Source: Pseudomonas lundensis (GTDB lineage: Bacteria; Pseudomonadota; Gammaproteobacteria; Pseudomonadales; Pseudomonadaceae). From it: DNA of 64,000 bases. The translations under genes and the position numbers were made by a program. Where the stretch lies: positions 62,001 to 126,000 of the forward strand of contig NZ_JYKY01000001.1 of assembly GCF_001042985.1 (NCBI RefSeq), given 5' to 3'. The notes under the pieces are model-generated. The model saw only the letters and a list, made by a program, of their open reading frames with translations, was not told the DNA's origin and did no database searches. Below, in pieces: positions 32,640 through 42,432 of the stretch (within the stretch, counting starts at the first letter, position 1; every line of letters begins with the position of its first letter).

Positions 32640-33821
32640 ATGCTTACTGCTCAGGATCGTGCCATCGTCAAATCCACCGTACCGCTGCTGGAAAGCGGCG
32701 GTGAGGCCTTAATCACCCATTTCTACCGGATGATGCTGTCGGAGTACCCCGAGGTACGCCCGTTGTTCAATCAGGCCAATCAGGCCAGCGGTGATCAGCC
32801 CCGCGCCTTGGCCACCGGGGTGCTGATGTACGCCCGCCACATCGATCAGCTCGACCAGTTGGGTGATCTGGTCGCCAGGATCATCAACAAACACGTGGCA
32901 CTGCAAATCCTGCCCGAGCATTACCCGATTGTCGGTAAGTGCCTGTTGCGTGCGATCGAAGAAGTGCTGGGCAGTGACATCGCGACCCCTGAAGTAGTGG
33001 CGGCGTGGGGCGCGGCATACGGGCAACTGGCCGATATCCTGATCGGCGCCGAAGCGGCCATTTACGATGCCAAGGCCGCTGCGCCGGGTGGCTGGCGGGG
33101 CGGTCGCGCGTTCAAGCTGGCTGCCAGGATCGATGAAAGCGCCGAGATCACGTCCTTTTACTTTCGGCCGGTTGACCAGCAGCCGATCCTTGAATTTGAG
33201 CCGGGTCAGTACATCGGTCTCAAACTGGACATCGACGGTGTCGAAGCCCGTCGCAACTATTCGTTGTCGGCGCTGGCGCAGGTGGGTCGTTATCGCATCA
33301 GCGTCAAGCGCGAGGTGGGCGGGGTGGTGTCCAACTACCTGCATGACCGTTTGCAAGTGGGCGACGTCGTGGAGTTGTTCCCGCCAGCGGGTGAGTTCAC
33401 ATTGACCGACAGCGAAAAACCGCTGGTGCTGATCAGCGGCGGCGTAGGCATTACGCCGACCTTGCCGATGCTGGAAAGGGCATTGACCACGCAGCGCCCC
33501 ATCCATTTCATCCACTGCGCGCGTAACGCTCAGGTGCACGCATTCCGCGGCTGGGTGGATGAGCTGGCCGAGCAATACCCGCAATTGCAGCGTTTTTACT
33601 GCTATGCCGAGCATGACGGGCAGGGGCAGGGCGCCGATCACGTGGGCCTGTTGAGCGCTGAACTGCTGGAAAAATGGTTGCCGGCCGATCGTGATGTCGA
33701 TGCTTACTTCCTCGGGCCCAAGGGCTTCATGAGCGCTATCAAGCGTCAGCTCAAGGCGTTGGGTGTGCCTGAAAAGCAAAGCCGCTACGAGTTTTTCGGC
33801 CCGGCTGCTGCGCTGGAATAA
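32640..33821 (+). CDS. hmp: Flavohaemoprotein, nitric oxide dioxygenase
   Basis: Converts NO to nitrate with O2 and NAD(P)H in the cytoplasm. 393 residues. The N-terminal globin domain (about 1-138) has the proximal haem histidine H85 in NKHVALQIL and the B10 tyrosine in LITHFYRMM. The FAD domain (about 150-255) has RNYSLSA, and the NAD domain (about 262-393) has LISGGVGITPTLPML and the C-terminal YEFFGPAAAL. Divergent norR, GT-N7-AC operators and a sigma-54-like promoter point to induction by NO. Confidence 0.96.
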   Translation: MLTAQDRAIVKSTVPLLESGGEALITHFYRMMLSEYPEVRPLFNQANQASGDQPRALATGVLMYARHIDQLDQLGDLVARIINKHVALQILPEHYPIVGKCLLRAIEEVLGSDIATPEVVAAWGAAYGQLADILIGAEAAIYDAKAAAPGGWRGGRAFKLAARIDESAEITSFYFRPVDQQPILEFEPGQYIGLKLDIDGVEARRNYSLSALAQVGRYRISVKREVGGVVSNYLHDRLQVGDVVELFPPAGEFTLTDSEKPLVLISGGVGITPTLPMLERALTTQRPIHFIHCARNAQVHAFRGWVDELAEQYPQLQRFYCYAEHDGQGQGADHVGLLSAELLEKWLPADRDVDAYFLGPKGFMSAIKRQLKALGVPEKQSRYEFFGPAAALE

Positions 33822-34062
33822 ACCGTTACTGGCCGGGCCCATCAACGGCCAACGAGCCCCGTAGTGATCGTCTGTTGACTTCGCGCCTAGCGTGATGTGT
33901 GACTGGCGATGGCTGCGGGGTTTTTGTTAATCGCGCTTTAATCGCGCCCGTTGTTAATCCTCTTCCTGCAGTTGCCCTGCATCCATGCTGTAGGTCTGGG
34001 TGTAAACTGCGCGCTTTGTGACGGCCGGACGGCCCTTGGACAATCAGGCAAAAGGAAACACG

Positions 34063-34572
34063 ATGACGGACGACATGATGCGGCTGGGGCGCGAAAAGCG
34101 CTTTCTGGTCTTGCTGGGGCTGATTTGCCTCGCCCTCATTGGTGGTGCGCTGTATATGCAGGTCGTGCTCGGTGAGGCGCCTTGCCCGCTGTGCATCCTG
34201 CAACGTTATGCGTTACTGCTGATCGCAATTTTTGCCTTCATTGGCGCGGCCATGCGCACCCGGCGCAGCATGACGGTGTTTGAGGGGTTGGTGGTATTAA
34301 GCGCCATTGGCGGGATCGTCGCGGCGGGGCGCCACGTGTACATCCTGGCTAACCCTGCGGTCAGTTGCGGTCTGGATGCCCTGCAACCGATTGTGGACGG
34401 CTTGCCTTTGGCTGCCGTCTTCCCGCTGGGTTTTCAGGTTGATGGCTTCTGTTCGACGCCGTATCCCCCTGTGCTGGGCCTGTCGCTGGCGCAGTGGGCG
34501 CTGGTGGCATTCGTTCTGACGGCCGTGCTGGTGCCGCTGGGCATTTACCGCAATCGCAGCAAACCTGCCTGA
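34063..34572 (+). CDS. dsbB: Disulfide bond formation protein DsbB
   Basis: Inner-membrane quinone reductase that reoxidises periplasmic DsbA. 169 residues from the ATG at 34063 (AGGAAA upstream), four membrane helices. The first redox pair is C41-P-L-C44 and the second C102 and C130, positions nearly identical to E. coli DsbB; the conserved arginine after the first motif (LQRY) is present. It lies between hmp and the cyo operon and has its own terminator. Confidence 0.94.
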   Translation: MTDDMMRLGREKRFLVLLGLICLALIGGALYMQVVLGEAPCPLCILQRYALLLIAIFAFIGAAMRTRRSMTVFEGLVVLSAIGGIVAAGRHVYILANPAVSCGLDALQPIVDGLPLAAVFPLGFQVDGFCSTPYPPVLGLSLAQWALVAFVLTAVLVPLGIYRNRSKPA

Positions 34573-34594
34573 AACCCTAAATCAGGTTGCAGCC

Positions 34595-34629
34595 GCCTCG
34601 TTCTTGTGCGCAAGGACGAGGCTTTTTTT
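34595..34629 (+). terminator. Terminator after dsbB
   Basis: Twelve-base stem GCCTCGTTCTTG / CAAGGACGAGGC (one wobble) with a TGCG loop, followed by seven T. Confidence 0.9.
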
Positions 34630-35371
34630 CGTCCATGAAAAAGGTGAAGAGGGTGTGATCCGCCGCAGTGAAGGGGTGCGCAGCACTGCGACATATTGTC
34701 ACGGAGAAATTGTCACAGGGGATGTTTTCATTTCACAATACGCAGCTGAAACGTCTCACTGGTTTCACCACCCATGAGGCGTTTTGACGCTGTAGCAGGG
34801 CTTGAAAAGGTCCATGCAAGGCGCCATCAAAAACGCTGCAAGCCTTTTTGTTTGGGCGTTTTGGCGCGTTGGGGGATGAGTTTGCGTGCGCTAAAAAGGG
34901 GCGGATTCAGCTAAGGGGGAAGGGCGTGCTACTGGCGCGTCAGGGAGGGGCTTCAAACGCGGCGCGTAATAATAGTGGGGGATTGTTACCACAGCCGAGA
35001 ATAATTATTTCGGGATGAGACATGGTTTATAGAGAGCTACCTAACTACAATCGCCCGCACTGAACGTCCAGCCTGCTCATCCCTGAGCCCAAGCGGGAAG
35101 TTGAAGGTCGCCTGGGTGGTTGTTACAGGCTTCCCATGCGACTCCCAAGGTACTGGCAACCCTTCTAAGTTCCGCACCAAATGGAATTGGTCTGACAAGG
35201 CCTTTGACCCAGTATCGAATAAGAAATCACTGCTAACCCAGGATTTGCCCAGTCGCTTCACCGCGATGAAGCAGGCCCTTATTCAATCCGGAAAATTGCC
35301 AACCCTTGGCAGGGTGAAGTGTTGGCGGAAAAAACCAACTGCATTGTGCAAGCTGTTTTAGAGGTCGTGAG
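34630..35371. other. Long region upstream of cyoA without a convincing gene
   Basis: 742 bases. It holds two copies of ATTGTCAC at 34695-34702 and 34709-34716 (14-base period), a candidate operator or promoter repeat. Between 35005 and 35361 a plus-strand frame stays open (with segments such as FRTKWNWSDKAFDPVSNKKS) but has no ATG with a ribosome-binding site near its start, only a TTG at 35101; a minus-strand frame 35037-35261 overlaps it. Composition is less GC-rich than the flanks. It may be a gene remnant or the long leader of cyo. The cyoA ribosome-binding site GAGG is at 35362-35365. Confidence 0.35.
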
Positions 35372-36310
35372 ATGACTAAAAAAAGGTACCCCAGACTCTT
35401 TGGCTTATTGCCACTTTTCGGCATGTTGTTGCTGGGAGGCTGCAATATGACGTTGCTCGATCCGGTGGGGCAGATCGGCGTCGATGAAAAGAATCTGATC
35501 ATCACTGCTACATTGCTGATGCTCTTGGTCGTGGTGCCGGTCATCTTGATGACCCTTGTTTTCGCGTGGAAATACCGCGCGTCGAACAAGAACGCCACCT
35601 ACGCACCAAAATGGTCTCACTCCACCAAGATCGAAGTTGTGATCTGGACTGTGCCAATCCTGATCATCATCGCGCTGGGTGTGATCACGTATAAGTCGAC
35701 CCACGCGCTGGACCCGTATCGTCCGATTGAGTCTGACGTCAAGCCTGTGACCATCGAAGTGGTGGCCATGGACTGGAAGTGGCTGTTCATCTACCCGGAA
35801 CAGGGTATCGCCACCGTCAACAAGATCGTGTTCCCGGCCAACACACCGGTTAATTTCCGTATCACGTCCGACACGGTCATGAACTCGTTCTTCATTCCAG
35901 GCCTGGGCGGTCAGATCTACGCCATGGCCGGTATGCAGACCAAGCTGCATTTGATTGCTAACAAGAACGCCGAGCTCGATGGCATCTCTGCCAACTACAG
36001 CGGTGCGGGCTTCACTGGCATGAAATTCAAAGCAATCGCGACTTCCCAGGCTGAGTTCGATGCGTGGGTAAGTGAAGTCAAAGCGTCACCTAAACAGCTT
36101 GATACAGCTGAATACGAAGCCTTGACCAAGCCAAGTCAGAACAATCCCGTTGAGCTCTACTCCTCGGTCAAACCGAACCTGTTCCAGACCATCATCGACA
36201 AGTATGAAGGCATGAAACCAGGCAAGCCGGTGCAGCACGAGAAGAAAGAAGTGGCCGGGACCGAAGGTTTGGACACCAGTTCGCATTCAGCTGCCGGGGC
36301 AGAGGAGTAA
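35372..36310 (+). CDS. cyoA: Cytochrome o ubiquinol oxidase subunit II
   Basis: Subunit of the haem-copper quinol oxidase in the inner membrane. 312 residues. A lipoprotein signal with lipobox LLGGC places the acylated cysteine at about residue 25; two membrane helices (about 45-70 and 90-110) precede the cupredoxin domain (about 125-230). As usual for quinol oxidases, the copper A cysteines are absent. The C-terminal tail is Lys/Glu-rich. First gene of cyoABCDE; cyoB follows after three bases. Confidence 0.95.
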   Translation: MTKKRYPRLFGLLPLFGMLLLGGCNMTLLDPVGQIGVDEKNLIITATLLMLLVVVPVILMTLVFAWKYRASNKNATYAPKWSHSTKIEVVIWTVPILIIIALGVITYKSTHALDPYRPIESDVKPVTIEVVAMDWKWLFIYPEQGIATVNKIVFPANTPVNFRITSDTVMNSFFIPGLGGQIYAMAGMQTKLHLIANKNAELDGISANYSGAGFTGMKFKAIATSQAEFDAWVSEVKASPKQLDTAEYEALTKPSQNNPVELYSSVKPNLFQTIIDKYEGMKPGKPVQHEKKEVAGTEGLDTSSHSAAGAEE

Positions 36311-36313
36311 ACG

Positions 36314-38338
36314 ATGTTTGGTAAATTAAGTCTGGACGCCATACCGTTCCACGAGCCGATAGTGATGGTTACCGTCGCTATGATTCTGCTCGGTGGTCTG
36401 GCGTTGGTTGCAGCACTCACGTACTACAAAAAGTGGACCTACCTGTGGACCGAATGGCTAACGTCAGTCGACCACAAGAAAATTGGCGTGATGTACATCA
36501 TCGTTGCCATGATCATGCTGCTGCGTGGCTTTGCCGACGCCGTCATGATGCGTACCCAACTGGCCATGGCCACTGAAGGTTCGCCTGGCTACTTGCCACC
36601 TGAACACTATGACCAGATCTTCACCGCTCACGGTGTGATCATGATCATCTTCATGGCGATGCCATTCTTCACCGGCCTGATGAACCTGGCAGTGCCGCTG
36701 CAGATCGGCGCACGTGACGTTGCCTATCCGTTCCTGAACTCCCTGAGCTTCTGGCTCCTGGTGTCGGGCGTGGTACTGGTCAACCTGTCGCTGGGCGTCG
36801 GCGAGTTCGCCAAGACCGGCTGGGTTGCGTATCCGCCGTTGTCAGGTCTGGCGTACAGTCCGGGCGTGGGTGTGGACTACTACATCTGGGCACTGCAGCT
36901 ATCGGGGTTAGGTACGACGTTAACCGGGGTTAACTTCCTGGCCACCGTGCTGAAAATGCGTACCCCTGGCATGAAGATCATGGACATGCCGATCTTCACC
37001 TGGACCTGCACCTGGGCAAACGTTCTGATCGTGGCTTCGTTCCCGATCCTGACCGCTACCCTGGCACTGCTGACACTTGACCGTTACTTGGATTTCCACA
37101 TTTTCACCAACGAACTTGGTGGCAATCCAATGATGTACGTCAACCTGTTCTGGGCGTGGGGTCACCCTGAGGTTTATATCCTCATTCTGCCGGCGTTCGG
37201 GATCTTCTCTGAAGTCATCTCGACCTTCACTGGCAAGCGTCTGTTCGGTCACCACTCGATGGTCTACGCCAGTGGCGCGATCTCGATCCTGGGCTTCATG
37301 GTTTGGCTGCACCACTTCTTCACCATGGGTTCGGGTGCCAGCGTCAACGCCTTCTTCGGTCTGGCGACGATGCTGATTTCCATCCCGACGGGTGTGAAGC
37401 TATTTAACTGGCTATTCACCATCTACCGCGGCCGTCTGCAGTTCACCAGCCAGGTGATGTGGACACTGGGCTTCATGGTGACCTTCGCCATCGGCGGTAT
37501 GACAGGCGTATTGCTGGCCATCCCGGGTGCTGACTTCGTACTGCACAACAGCCTGTTCGTGATTGCTCACTTCCATAACGTGATCATCGGCGGTGCGGTA
37601 TTCGGTTACATCGCAGGTTTCAGCTTCTACTTCCCTAAAGCGTTCGGCTTCAAACTGAACGAGAAGTGGGGCAAGGCAGCGTTCTGGTTCTGGATCACCG
37701 GCTTCTTCGTTGCGTTCATGCCGCTCTATGCACTGGGCTTCATGGGCATGACCCGTCGTCTGAACGCCACCACCAACCCTGAGTGGGTGCCTTACCTGTA
37801 CGTGGCGTGCGTCGGTGCTGCACTGATCGCCGTGGGTATTGCGTGCCAGCTGATCCAGCTGTACGTCAGCATCCGTGACCGCAACAAGCCAGAGAACGCC
37901 TGCGAATTCGGCGATCCATGGAATGGCCACACCCTGGAATGGTCGACCTCGTCGCCACCTCCTTTCTACAACTTTGCTGTATTGCCAAAAGCCGACGGTA
38001 TCGATCCGTTCACCGAAGCCAAGGAAAACGGTACGGCGTACCAGGCTCCGGCCAAGTACGAACCGATCCACATGCCAAACAACACCGCGACCGGTGTGGT
38101 GATGGGCGCACTGCTGACCGTATTCGGTTTCGCAATGATCTGGCACATCTGGTGGTTGGCGATCGTCAGCCTGGTTGGCACCGTGGCGTACTTCGCGATC
38201 CACGCTGCCCGTGATGACCAAGGCTACATGGTGCCGGTGGAAACCATCGAGCGCATCGAAGCCGAGCAGCACAAGCGTCTGGTAGCCGCTGGCAAGATTC
38301 CGGCTACCCGTGTTGAAACCAAGTTGGAACAGGCATAA
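36314..38338 (+). CDS. cyoB: Cytochrome o ubiquinol oxidase subunit I
   Basis: Catalytic subunit with the haem b and haem o3-copper B centre, proton pumping. 674 residues and about 15 membrane helices. The copper B histidines are seen in [17 protein letters not shown] (with the cross-linked His-Tyr pair) and in WLHHFFTMG, the haem histidines in [11 protein letters not shown], and the first haem histidine in FTAHGVIMI. It runs directly into cyoC with a three-base gap. Confidence 0.97.
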   Translation: MFGKLSLDAIPFHEPIVMVTVAMILLGGLALVAALTYYKKWTYLWTEWLTSVDHKKIGVMYIIVAMIMLLRGFADAVMMRTQLAMATEGSPGYLPPEHYDQIFTAHGVIMIIFMAMPFFTGLMNLAVPLQIGARDVAYPFLNSLSFWLLVSGVVLVNLSLGVGEFAKTGWVAYPPLSGLAYSPGVGVDYYIWALQLSGLGTTLTGVNFLATVLKMRTPGMKIMDMPIFTWTCTWANVLIVASFPILTATLALLTLDRYLDFHIFTNELGGNPMMYVNLFWAWGHPEVYILILPAFGIFSEVISTFTGKRLFGHHSMVYASGAISILGFMVWLHHFFTMGSGASVNAFFGLATMLISIPTGVKLFNWLFTIYRGRLQFTSQVMWTLGFMVTFAIGGMTGVLLAIPGADFVLHNSLFVIAHFHNVIIGGAVFGYIAGFSFYFPKAFGFKLNEKWGKAAFWFWITGFFVAFMPLYALGFMGMTRRLNATTNPEWVPYLYVACVGAALIAVGIACQLIQLYVSIRDRNKPENACEFGDPWNGHTLEWSTSSPPPFYNFAVLPKADGIDPFTEAKENGTAYQAPAKYEPIHMPNNTATGVVMGALLTVFGFAMIWHIWWLAIVSLVGTVAYFAIHAARDDQGYMVPVETIERIEAEQHKRLVAAGKIPATRVETKLEQA

Positions 38339-38341
38339 ACC

Positions 38342-38968
38342 ATGTCGAACTTAGCGACTCATGCTGGACAGGCCCATGGTCACGACCATGGGCACGATGA
38401 CCATCACCACGACTCGGGCGAGACAACCGTATTTGGTTTCTGGCTCTACCTGATGACCGACTGCATCTTGTTTGCGTCGATCTTCGCGGTATACGCGGTA
38501 TTGGTTAACAACGTAGCGGGTGGCCCATCGGGCCACGACATCTTCGAACTGCCGTACGTGCTGGGTGAAACCGCACTGCTGCTGGTCAGCTCGATCACCT
38601 ATGGCTTCGCCATGCTGGCGCTGTTCAAGGGCAAGAAAAGTCAGGTGCTGTTCTGGTTGGCTCTGACCTTCCTGTGCGGTGCAGGCTTCATCGCCATGGA
38701 AATCAACGAGTTCCACCTGTTGATCTCCGAAGGCTTTGGGCCTAGCCGTTCCGGCTTCCTGTCCGGGTTCTTCACCCTGGTCGGTACCCACGGTCTGCAC
38801 GTGACCAGCGGTCTGATCTGGATGGCGATCATGATGTATCAGGTCCAGAAAAAGGGCCTGACGGCGACCAACAAGACGCGTCTGAGCTGCCTGAGCCTGT
38901 TCTGGCACTTCCTGGACGTGGTGTGGATCTGCGTATTCACCGTTGTTTACCTGATGGGGACTCTGTAA
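38342..38968 (+). CDS. cyoC: Cytochrome o ubiquinol oxidase subunit III
   Basis: Membrane subunit of the bo3 oxidase, five helices, 208 residues. The N-terminus is histidine-rich ([18 protein letters not shown], about 7-24), more so than I expect in most homologues. Typical subunit III segments are [22 protein letters not shown] and [19 protein letters not shown]. The stop is directly followed by the cyoD ATG with no gap. Confidence 0.95.
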   Translation: MSNLATHAGQAHGHDHGHDDHHHDSGETTVFGFWLYLMTDCILFASIFAVYAVLVNNVAGGPSGHDIFELPYVLGETALLLVSSITYGFAMLALFKGKKSQVLFWLALTFLCGAGFIAMEINEFHLLISEGFGPSRSGFLSGFFTLVGTHGLHVTSGLIWMAIMMYQVQKKGLTATNKTRLSCLSLFWHFLDVVWICVFTVVYLMGTL

Positions 38969-39295
38969 ATGGCTAACGCACATTCTGAAGGCGCGAACCA
39001 CGGCAGCGTGAAGTCCTACGTAATCGGCTTCATCTTGTCGGTGATCCTGACCGTCATTCCGTTCGGGCTGGTGATGTACCCAACCCTGCCGAAAATGACC
39101 ACGCTGGCGATCGTGCTGTTGTTCGCCGTGATTCAAGTGATCGTTCACCTGGTGTATTTCCTGCACCTGGACCGTTCGCCTGCACAACGCAATAACGTCG
39201 CCGCGCTGGTGTTCTCGGCGCTGGTTATTGTGCTGTTGGTCGGCCTGTCCCTGTGGATCATGTTCAGCATCCACACTGTAATGATGGCGAAGTGA
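38969..39295 (+). CDS. cyoD: Cytochrome o ubiquinol oxidase subunit IV
   Basis: Small assembly subunit of the bo3 oxidase, 108 residues with three membrane helices. The family features are [39 protein letters not shown] and a final hydrophobic helix. The stop overlaps no gene; cyoE starts ten bases further with AGGTAAG as ribosome-binding site. Confidence 0.94.
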   Translation: MANAHSEGANHGSVKSYVIGFILSVILTVIPFGLVMYPTLPKMTTLAIVLLFAVIQVIVHLVYFLHLDRSPAQRNNVAALVFSALVIVLLVGLSLWIMFSIHTVMMAK

Positions 39296-39305
39296 GGTAA
39301 GCCCG

Positions 39306-40193
39306 ATGTCCTTTAAGCACTTTATCCAAATCACCAAACCGGGGATCATTTTCGGTAACGTGCTTTCTGTGGCAGGCGGGTTCTTCCTGGCCTCGAAGGG
39401 GCATTTCGATCTTGCCCTGTTCCTGGCCGCGGTGATCGGCACCTCCTTGGTGGTTGCGTCCGGTTGCGTGTTTAACAACTGCATCGACCGTGACATCGAC
39501 ATCAAGATGGACCGCACCAAGAACCGCGTACTGGTGCAAGGCCTGATCTCCCTCAAGGTGGCGTTGCTATACGCCACCTTGCTCGGGGTCGCCGGTCTTG
39601 TACTGCTGTACCGCGTGGCCAACCCGCTGGCAGCGTTGTTTGCCGCGATTGGTTTCGTGATTTACGTCGGTTTGTACAGCCTGTACTTCAAGCGCAAGTC
39701 GGTTCACGGCACCTTGATTGGCAGTCTGTCGGGTGCAATGCCGCCTGTTATCGGCTACGTGGCTGTGAGCAACAGCTTCGACCTGGCCGCGCTGACATTA
39801 CTGGTGATGTTCAGCCTGTGGCAGATGCCGCATTCCTACGCCATCGCGATCTTCCGCTTCAATGACTACCTGGCTGCATCGATTCCGGTGTTGCCTGTGA
39901 AGCGCGGGATCAAGGTCGCCAAGAAGCACATCCTGCTCTACATCCTCGCGTTCCTGATCGCGACCCTGATGCTCACCCTCGGCGGTTACGCCGGCATGAG
40001 CTACCTGGCCGTGGCAGCCGCGATGGGCATGTACTGGCTGTACATGGCGTGGACGGGCTACAAAGCCGTCGACGACAAGGTCTGGGCACGCAAGCTGTTC
40101 GTGTTCTCGATCTTCACCATCACCGCGCTGAGCGTCATGATGTCCCTGGATTTCAAAGTGCCGACGGAGTTGTTACTGACTTACGCGCACTAA
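39306..40193 (+). CDS. cyoE: Protohaem IX farnesyltransferase (haem O synthase)
   Basis: UbiA-family membrane prenyltransferase that makes haem O for CyoB. 295 residues, about nine helices. The first prenyl-diphosphate binding motif is [18 protein letters not shown] (about 59-76) and the second region is [18 protein letters not shown]. Last gene of the cyo operon, followed by a strong terminator. Confidence 0.95.
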   Translation: MSFKHFIQITKPGIIFGNVLSVAGGFFLASKGHFDLALFLAAVIGTSLVVASGCVFNNCIDRDIDIKMDRTKNRVLVQGLISLKVALLYATLLGVAGLVLLYRVANPLAALFAAIGFVIYVGLYSLYFKRKSVHGTLIGSLSGAMPPVIGYVAVSNSFDLAALTLLVMFSLWQMPHSYAIAIFRFNDYLAASIPVLPVKRGIKVAKKHILLYILAFLIATLMLTLGGYAGMSYLAVAAAMGMYWLYMAWTGYKAVDDKVWARKLFVFSIFTITALSVMMSLDFKVPTELLLTYAH

Positions 40194-40203
40194 GCATCCC
40201 GGA

Positions 40204-40247
40204 TAAAAAAATCCCCGCCCTTCGAAAGAAGCGCGGGGATTTTTTTT
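40204..40247. terminator. Bidirectional terminator between cyoE and the chemoreceptor gene
   Basis: Stem AATCCCCGC / GCGGGGATT with flanking A and T runs on both sides. It can serve cyoE on the plus strand and the chemoreceptor on the minus strand. Confidence 0.88.
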
Positions 40248-40284
40248 GCAGCCTGTCTTCACAGGCCGGGTTGCTCAACCCGCC

Positions 40285-41910
40285 TCAGAGGCTAAAGCGA
40301 GCCACCATGGTATTGAGGTCAATGGCCAGGCGTGACAGGTCGTTACTGGCCAGGTTGGTCTGAGTGGCGCCGCTGGCGGACTGTACGGACAGGTCGTTGA
40401 TGTTGATCAGGTTGCGATCCACTTCCCGCGCGACTTGAGCCTGCTCTTCGGCGGCGCTGGCTATCACCAGGTTGCGCTCGTTGATTTCAATGACGGCCCC
40501 GTTGATGGTTTCCAGGGACAGTCCCGCACCCCGGGCGATGTTGAGCGTCGATTCGGCGCGCTCGGTGCATTGACGCATCGAGTTGACCGCGTGCTCAGTG
40601 CCCCCCTGAATGCTGTTAATCATGTGCTCGATTTCGCTGGTCGATTGCTGCGTGCGATGAGCCAGCGCCCGAACTTCATCCGCCACCACGGCAAAACCGC
40701 GACCCGCTTCGCCCGCGCGCGCCGCTTCAATCGCGGCGTTGAGGGCCAGCAGGTTGGTTTGGTCGGCCAGGCCACGAATCACGTCCAGCACCTTGCCGAT
40801 GTCTTGCGACTCCTTGGCCAGCTCCCCGATCAGATTGGCTGTGCTTTGCACGTCATTGCCCATGCTTTCAATGGCGGTAACCGTTTCTTGCACCAGATCA
40901 CGGCCATCGCCCGCCGAGTCGGCTGCACTTTTAGACGCTTCAGAAGTACTGACCGCATTGCGTGCCACTTCCTCCACTGCGCTGGTCATTTCGGTCACGG
41001 CGGTGGCGGCCTGCTGAATCTCATTGTTTTGTTGCGTGAGGCCGCGGGCGCTTTCGTCGGTCACGCTGTTGAGCTCTTCGGCAGCACAGGCCAGTTGCGT
41101 GGCAGACCCGGAAATGTGCAGCAGCGTGTCACGCAGGGTGCTTTGCATGCTCTGCATGGCGAGCAACAGGCGAGCCGCTTCATCGCGGCCTTCCACGGTG
41201 ATCGGGCGTGTCAGGTCACCTTTGGCAATCTCTTGCGCCGCTTCCAACGCCTGCCCGATCGGGTGGGTGATGCTGTGGGTCAACCGCCAGGCGCAGAGGA
41301 CGGTCAGCCCGGTGGCGAGCAACAACAGTGCGATGGTGAAGTTGAACGTGGTGTCGTAGTCGTCAGTGCTTTGGCGATAAGCACGGGCACTTTGCGCGGA
41401 GTTGATGTCCAGCATCGACTCGATCGCGGCGCTGATATTGCGCGAAACCACGCTCAAGGGACCGGCCTGCAGGCGCTTCAATTCGTCCTGTTGATCGTTG
41501 CGCGCCAACTGGATCAACTGTGCTTCGAGGGTTCGGTACTGCGCTTGCTCGCGGTTCAGTTGTTCATAACTGGCGCGCTCTTGCGGGCTGCTGATCAGCG
41601 GCAGATAGTCAGCCATTGCTTTACGGGTGCGGTCTTCCAGCGATTGCAGCTCACTGAATACACGGGTTTTAGCGTCGGGATCGGGCTCGTCGCGCAGCTG
41701 ATAGCTCAGTACGCGCTGGCGCTGGTTGAAATAACTGAAGTCGCTGAGACCAACCAGGCTGGGCATATCGCTGGTGGCAATGTTCTGACCCACTTGATGG
41801 ATTTTGTTCATTTGCGTGAGGGCGTAAATCCCCAAAATCAGCATCAGGGTGCCAATCAGGGAAAACCCCAGCAATGCGCGTGGGGCGATATTCATGTTAC
41901 GTAAATTCAT
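40285..41910 (-). CDS. Methyl-accepting chemotaxis protein (4HB sensor)
   Basis: Transmembrane chemoreceptor, 541 residues. Order: N-terminal helix (about 11-31), periplasmic four-helix-bundle ligand domain (about 35-188), second helix (about 190-212), HAMP (about 213-265), then the long signalling coiled coil with the hairpin tip [23 protein letters not shown] split here as [19 protein letters not shown]. The ligand is not evident. No C-terminal CheR/CheB tether pentapeptide is present (the protein ends MVARFSL). It stands alone with its own promoter region upstream. Confidence 0.93.
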   Translation of the reverse strand: MNLRNMNIAPRALLGFSLIGTLMLILGIYALTQMNKIHQVGQNIATSDMPSLVGLSDFSYFNQRQRVLSYQLRDEPDPDAKTRVFSELQSLEDRTRKAMADYLPLISSPQERASYEQLNREQAQYRTLEAQLIQLARNDQQDELKRLQAGPLSVVSRNISAAIESMLDINSAQSARAYRQSTDDYDTTFNFTIALLLLATGLTVLCAWRLTHSITHPIGQALEAAQEIAKGDLTRPITVEGRDEAARLLLAMQSMQSTLRDTLLHISGSATQLACAAEELNSVTDESARGLTQQNNEIQQAATAVTEMTSAVEEVARNAVSTSEASKSAADSAGDGRDLVQETVTAIESMGNDVQSTANLIGELAKESQDIGKVLDVIRGLADQTNLLALNAAIEAARAGEAGRGFAVVADEVRALAHRTQQSTSEIEHMINSIQGGTEHAVNSMRQCTERAESTLNIARGAGLSLETINGAVIEINERNLVIASAAEEQAQVAREVDRNLININDLSVQSASGATQTNLASNDLSRLAIDLNTMVARFSL

Positions 41911-42432
41911 CAGTGATCCTAAACATCAAAGGCAGCCTGCAAGCGGGCTTGCAGGTAAGACAGCGGCGCGAAAATACTCGCACCAAAGAGTGATAGCGGA
42001 ATGCTATCGCTCGCCTGTCCGGTAACTTGATCTCAGGGTCAAAGTAATTTGTGAAAAAGTGTGCACCAGCCCGTAGTAGTTATCGCCAGCGCGGCGCTCG
42101 CTGCTTGCTGGGTTTGGCTAGATAAGCCATGGGAAGGGTGGGCAAAACGCTGCTTGGCGCTCAAGACCGTCTTCACACCCCCGAACGCGGTCGCGGGTGC
42201 CTGAACATGACAATCGCTGACCTTGGAGTGACGGCCGTTTTTAACGGCGTGATGCGACCCCGTGGCCACAATCATCCCCTTTTGGCCTGCCTGCCCCTGT
42301 GAACCTGCAAGGTCCGCGGCAAGAATCAAAACAGCATCGCCACCAAGCGTACGGTCTCAACAGCTTTCGCGAGTGACTGCCGTGCACAGCACATAACAAT
42401 GATCGCTCTCACGCCATTTGGGGAAACACGTC
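41911..42432. other. 522-base region between two divergent genes
   Basis: Holds the promoters of the chemoreceptor (minus) and of the polyamine-binding protein (plus). A perfect hairpin CCTGCAAG-CGGG-CTTGCAGG lies at 41936-41955 and a smaller one (GATAGCGGAATGCTATC) near 41992-42008. A minus-strand frame at 42039-42329 has no support as a gene. Confidence 0.45.

Noticed and set aside
34695..34716. ANR/Fnr box at the ATTGTCAC repeats
   Set aside because: The TTGAT-N4-ATCAA pattern is absent; the copies are direct rather than inverted.
35037..35261. 74-codon minus-strand frame upstream of cyoA
   Set aside because: Overlaps an equally weak plus-strand frame; no start signal or known motif, so neither is listed as a gene.
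41936..41955. REP-like palindrome CCTGCAAG-CGGG-CTTGCAGG
   Set aside because: Only one copy was noticed in the window and it does not match the REP families I know, so it is reported only as a hairpin in the intergenic entry.
42039..42329. 96-codon minus-strand frame in the gap before the polyamine-binding protein
   Set aside because: No ribosome-binding site, no recognisable motif and composition like non-coding DNA.
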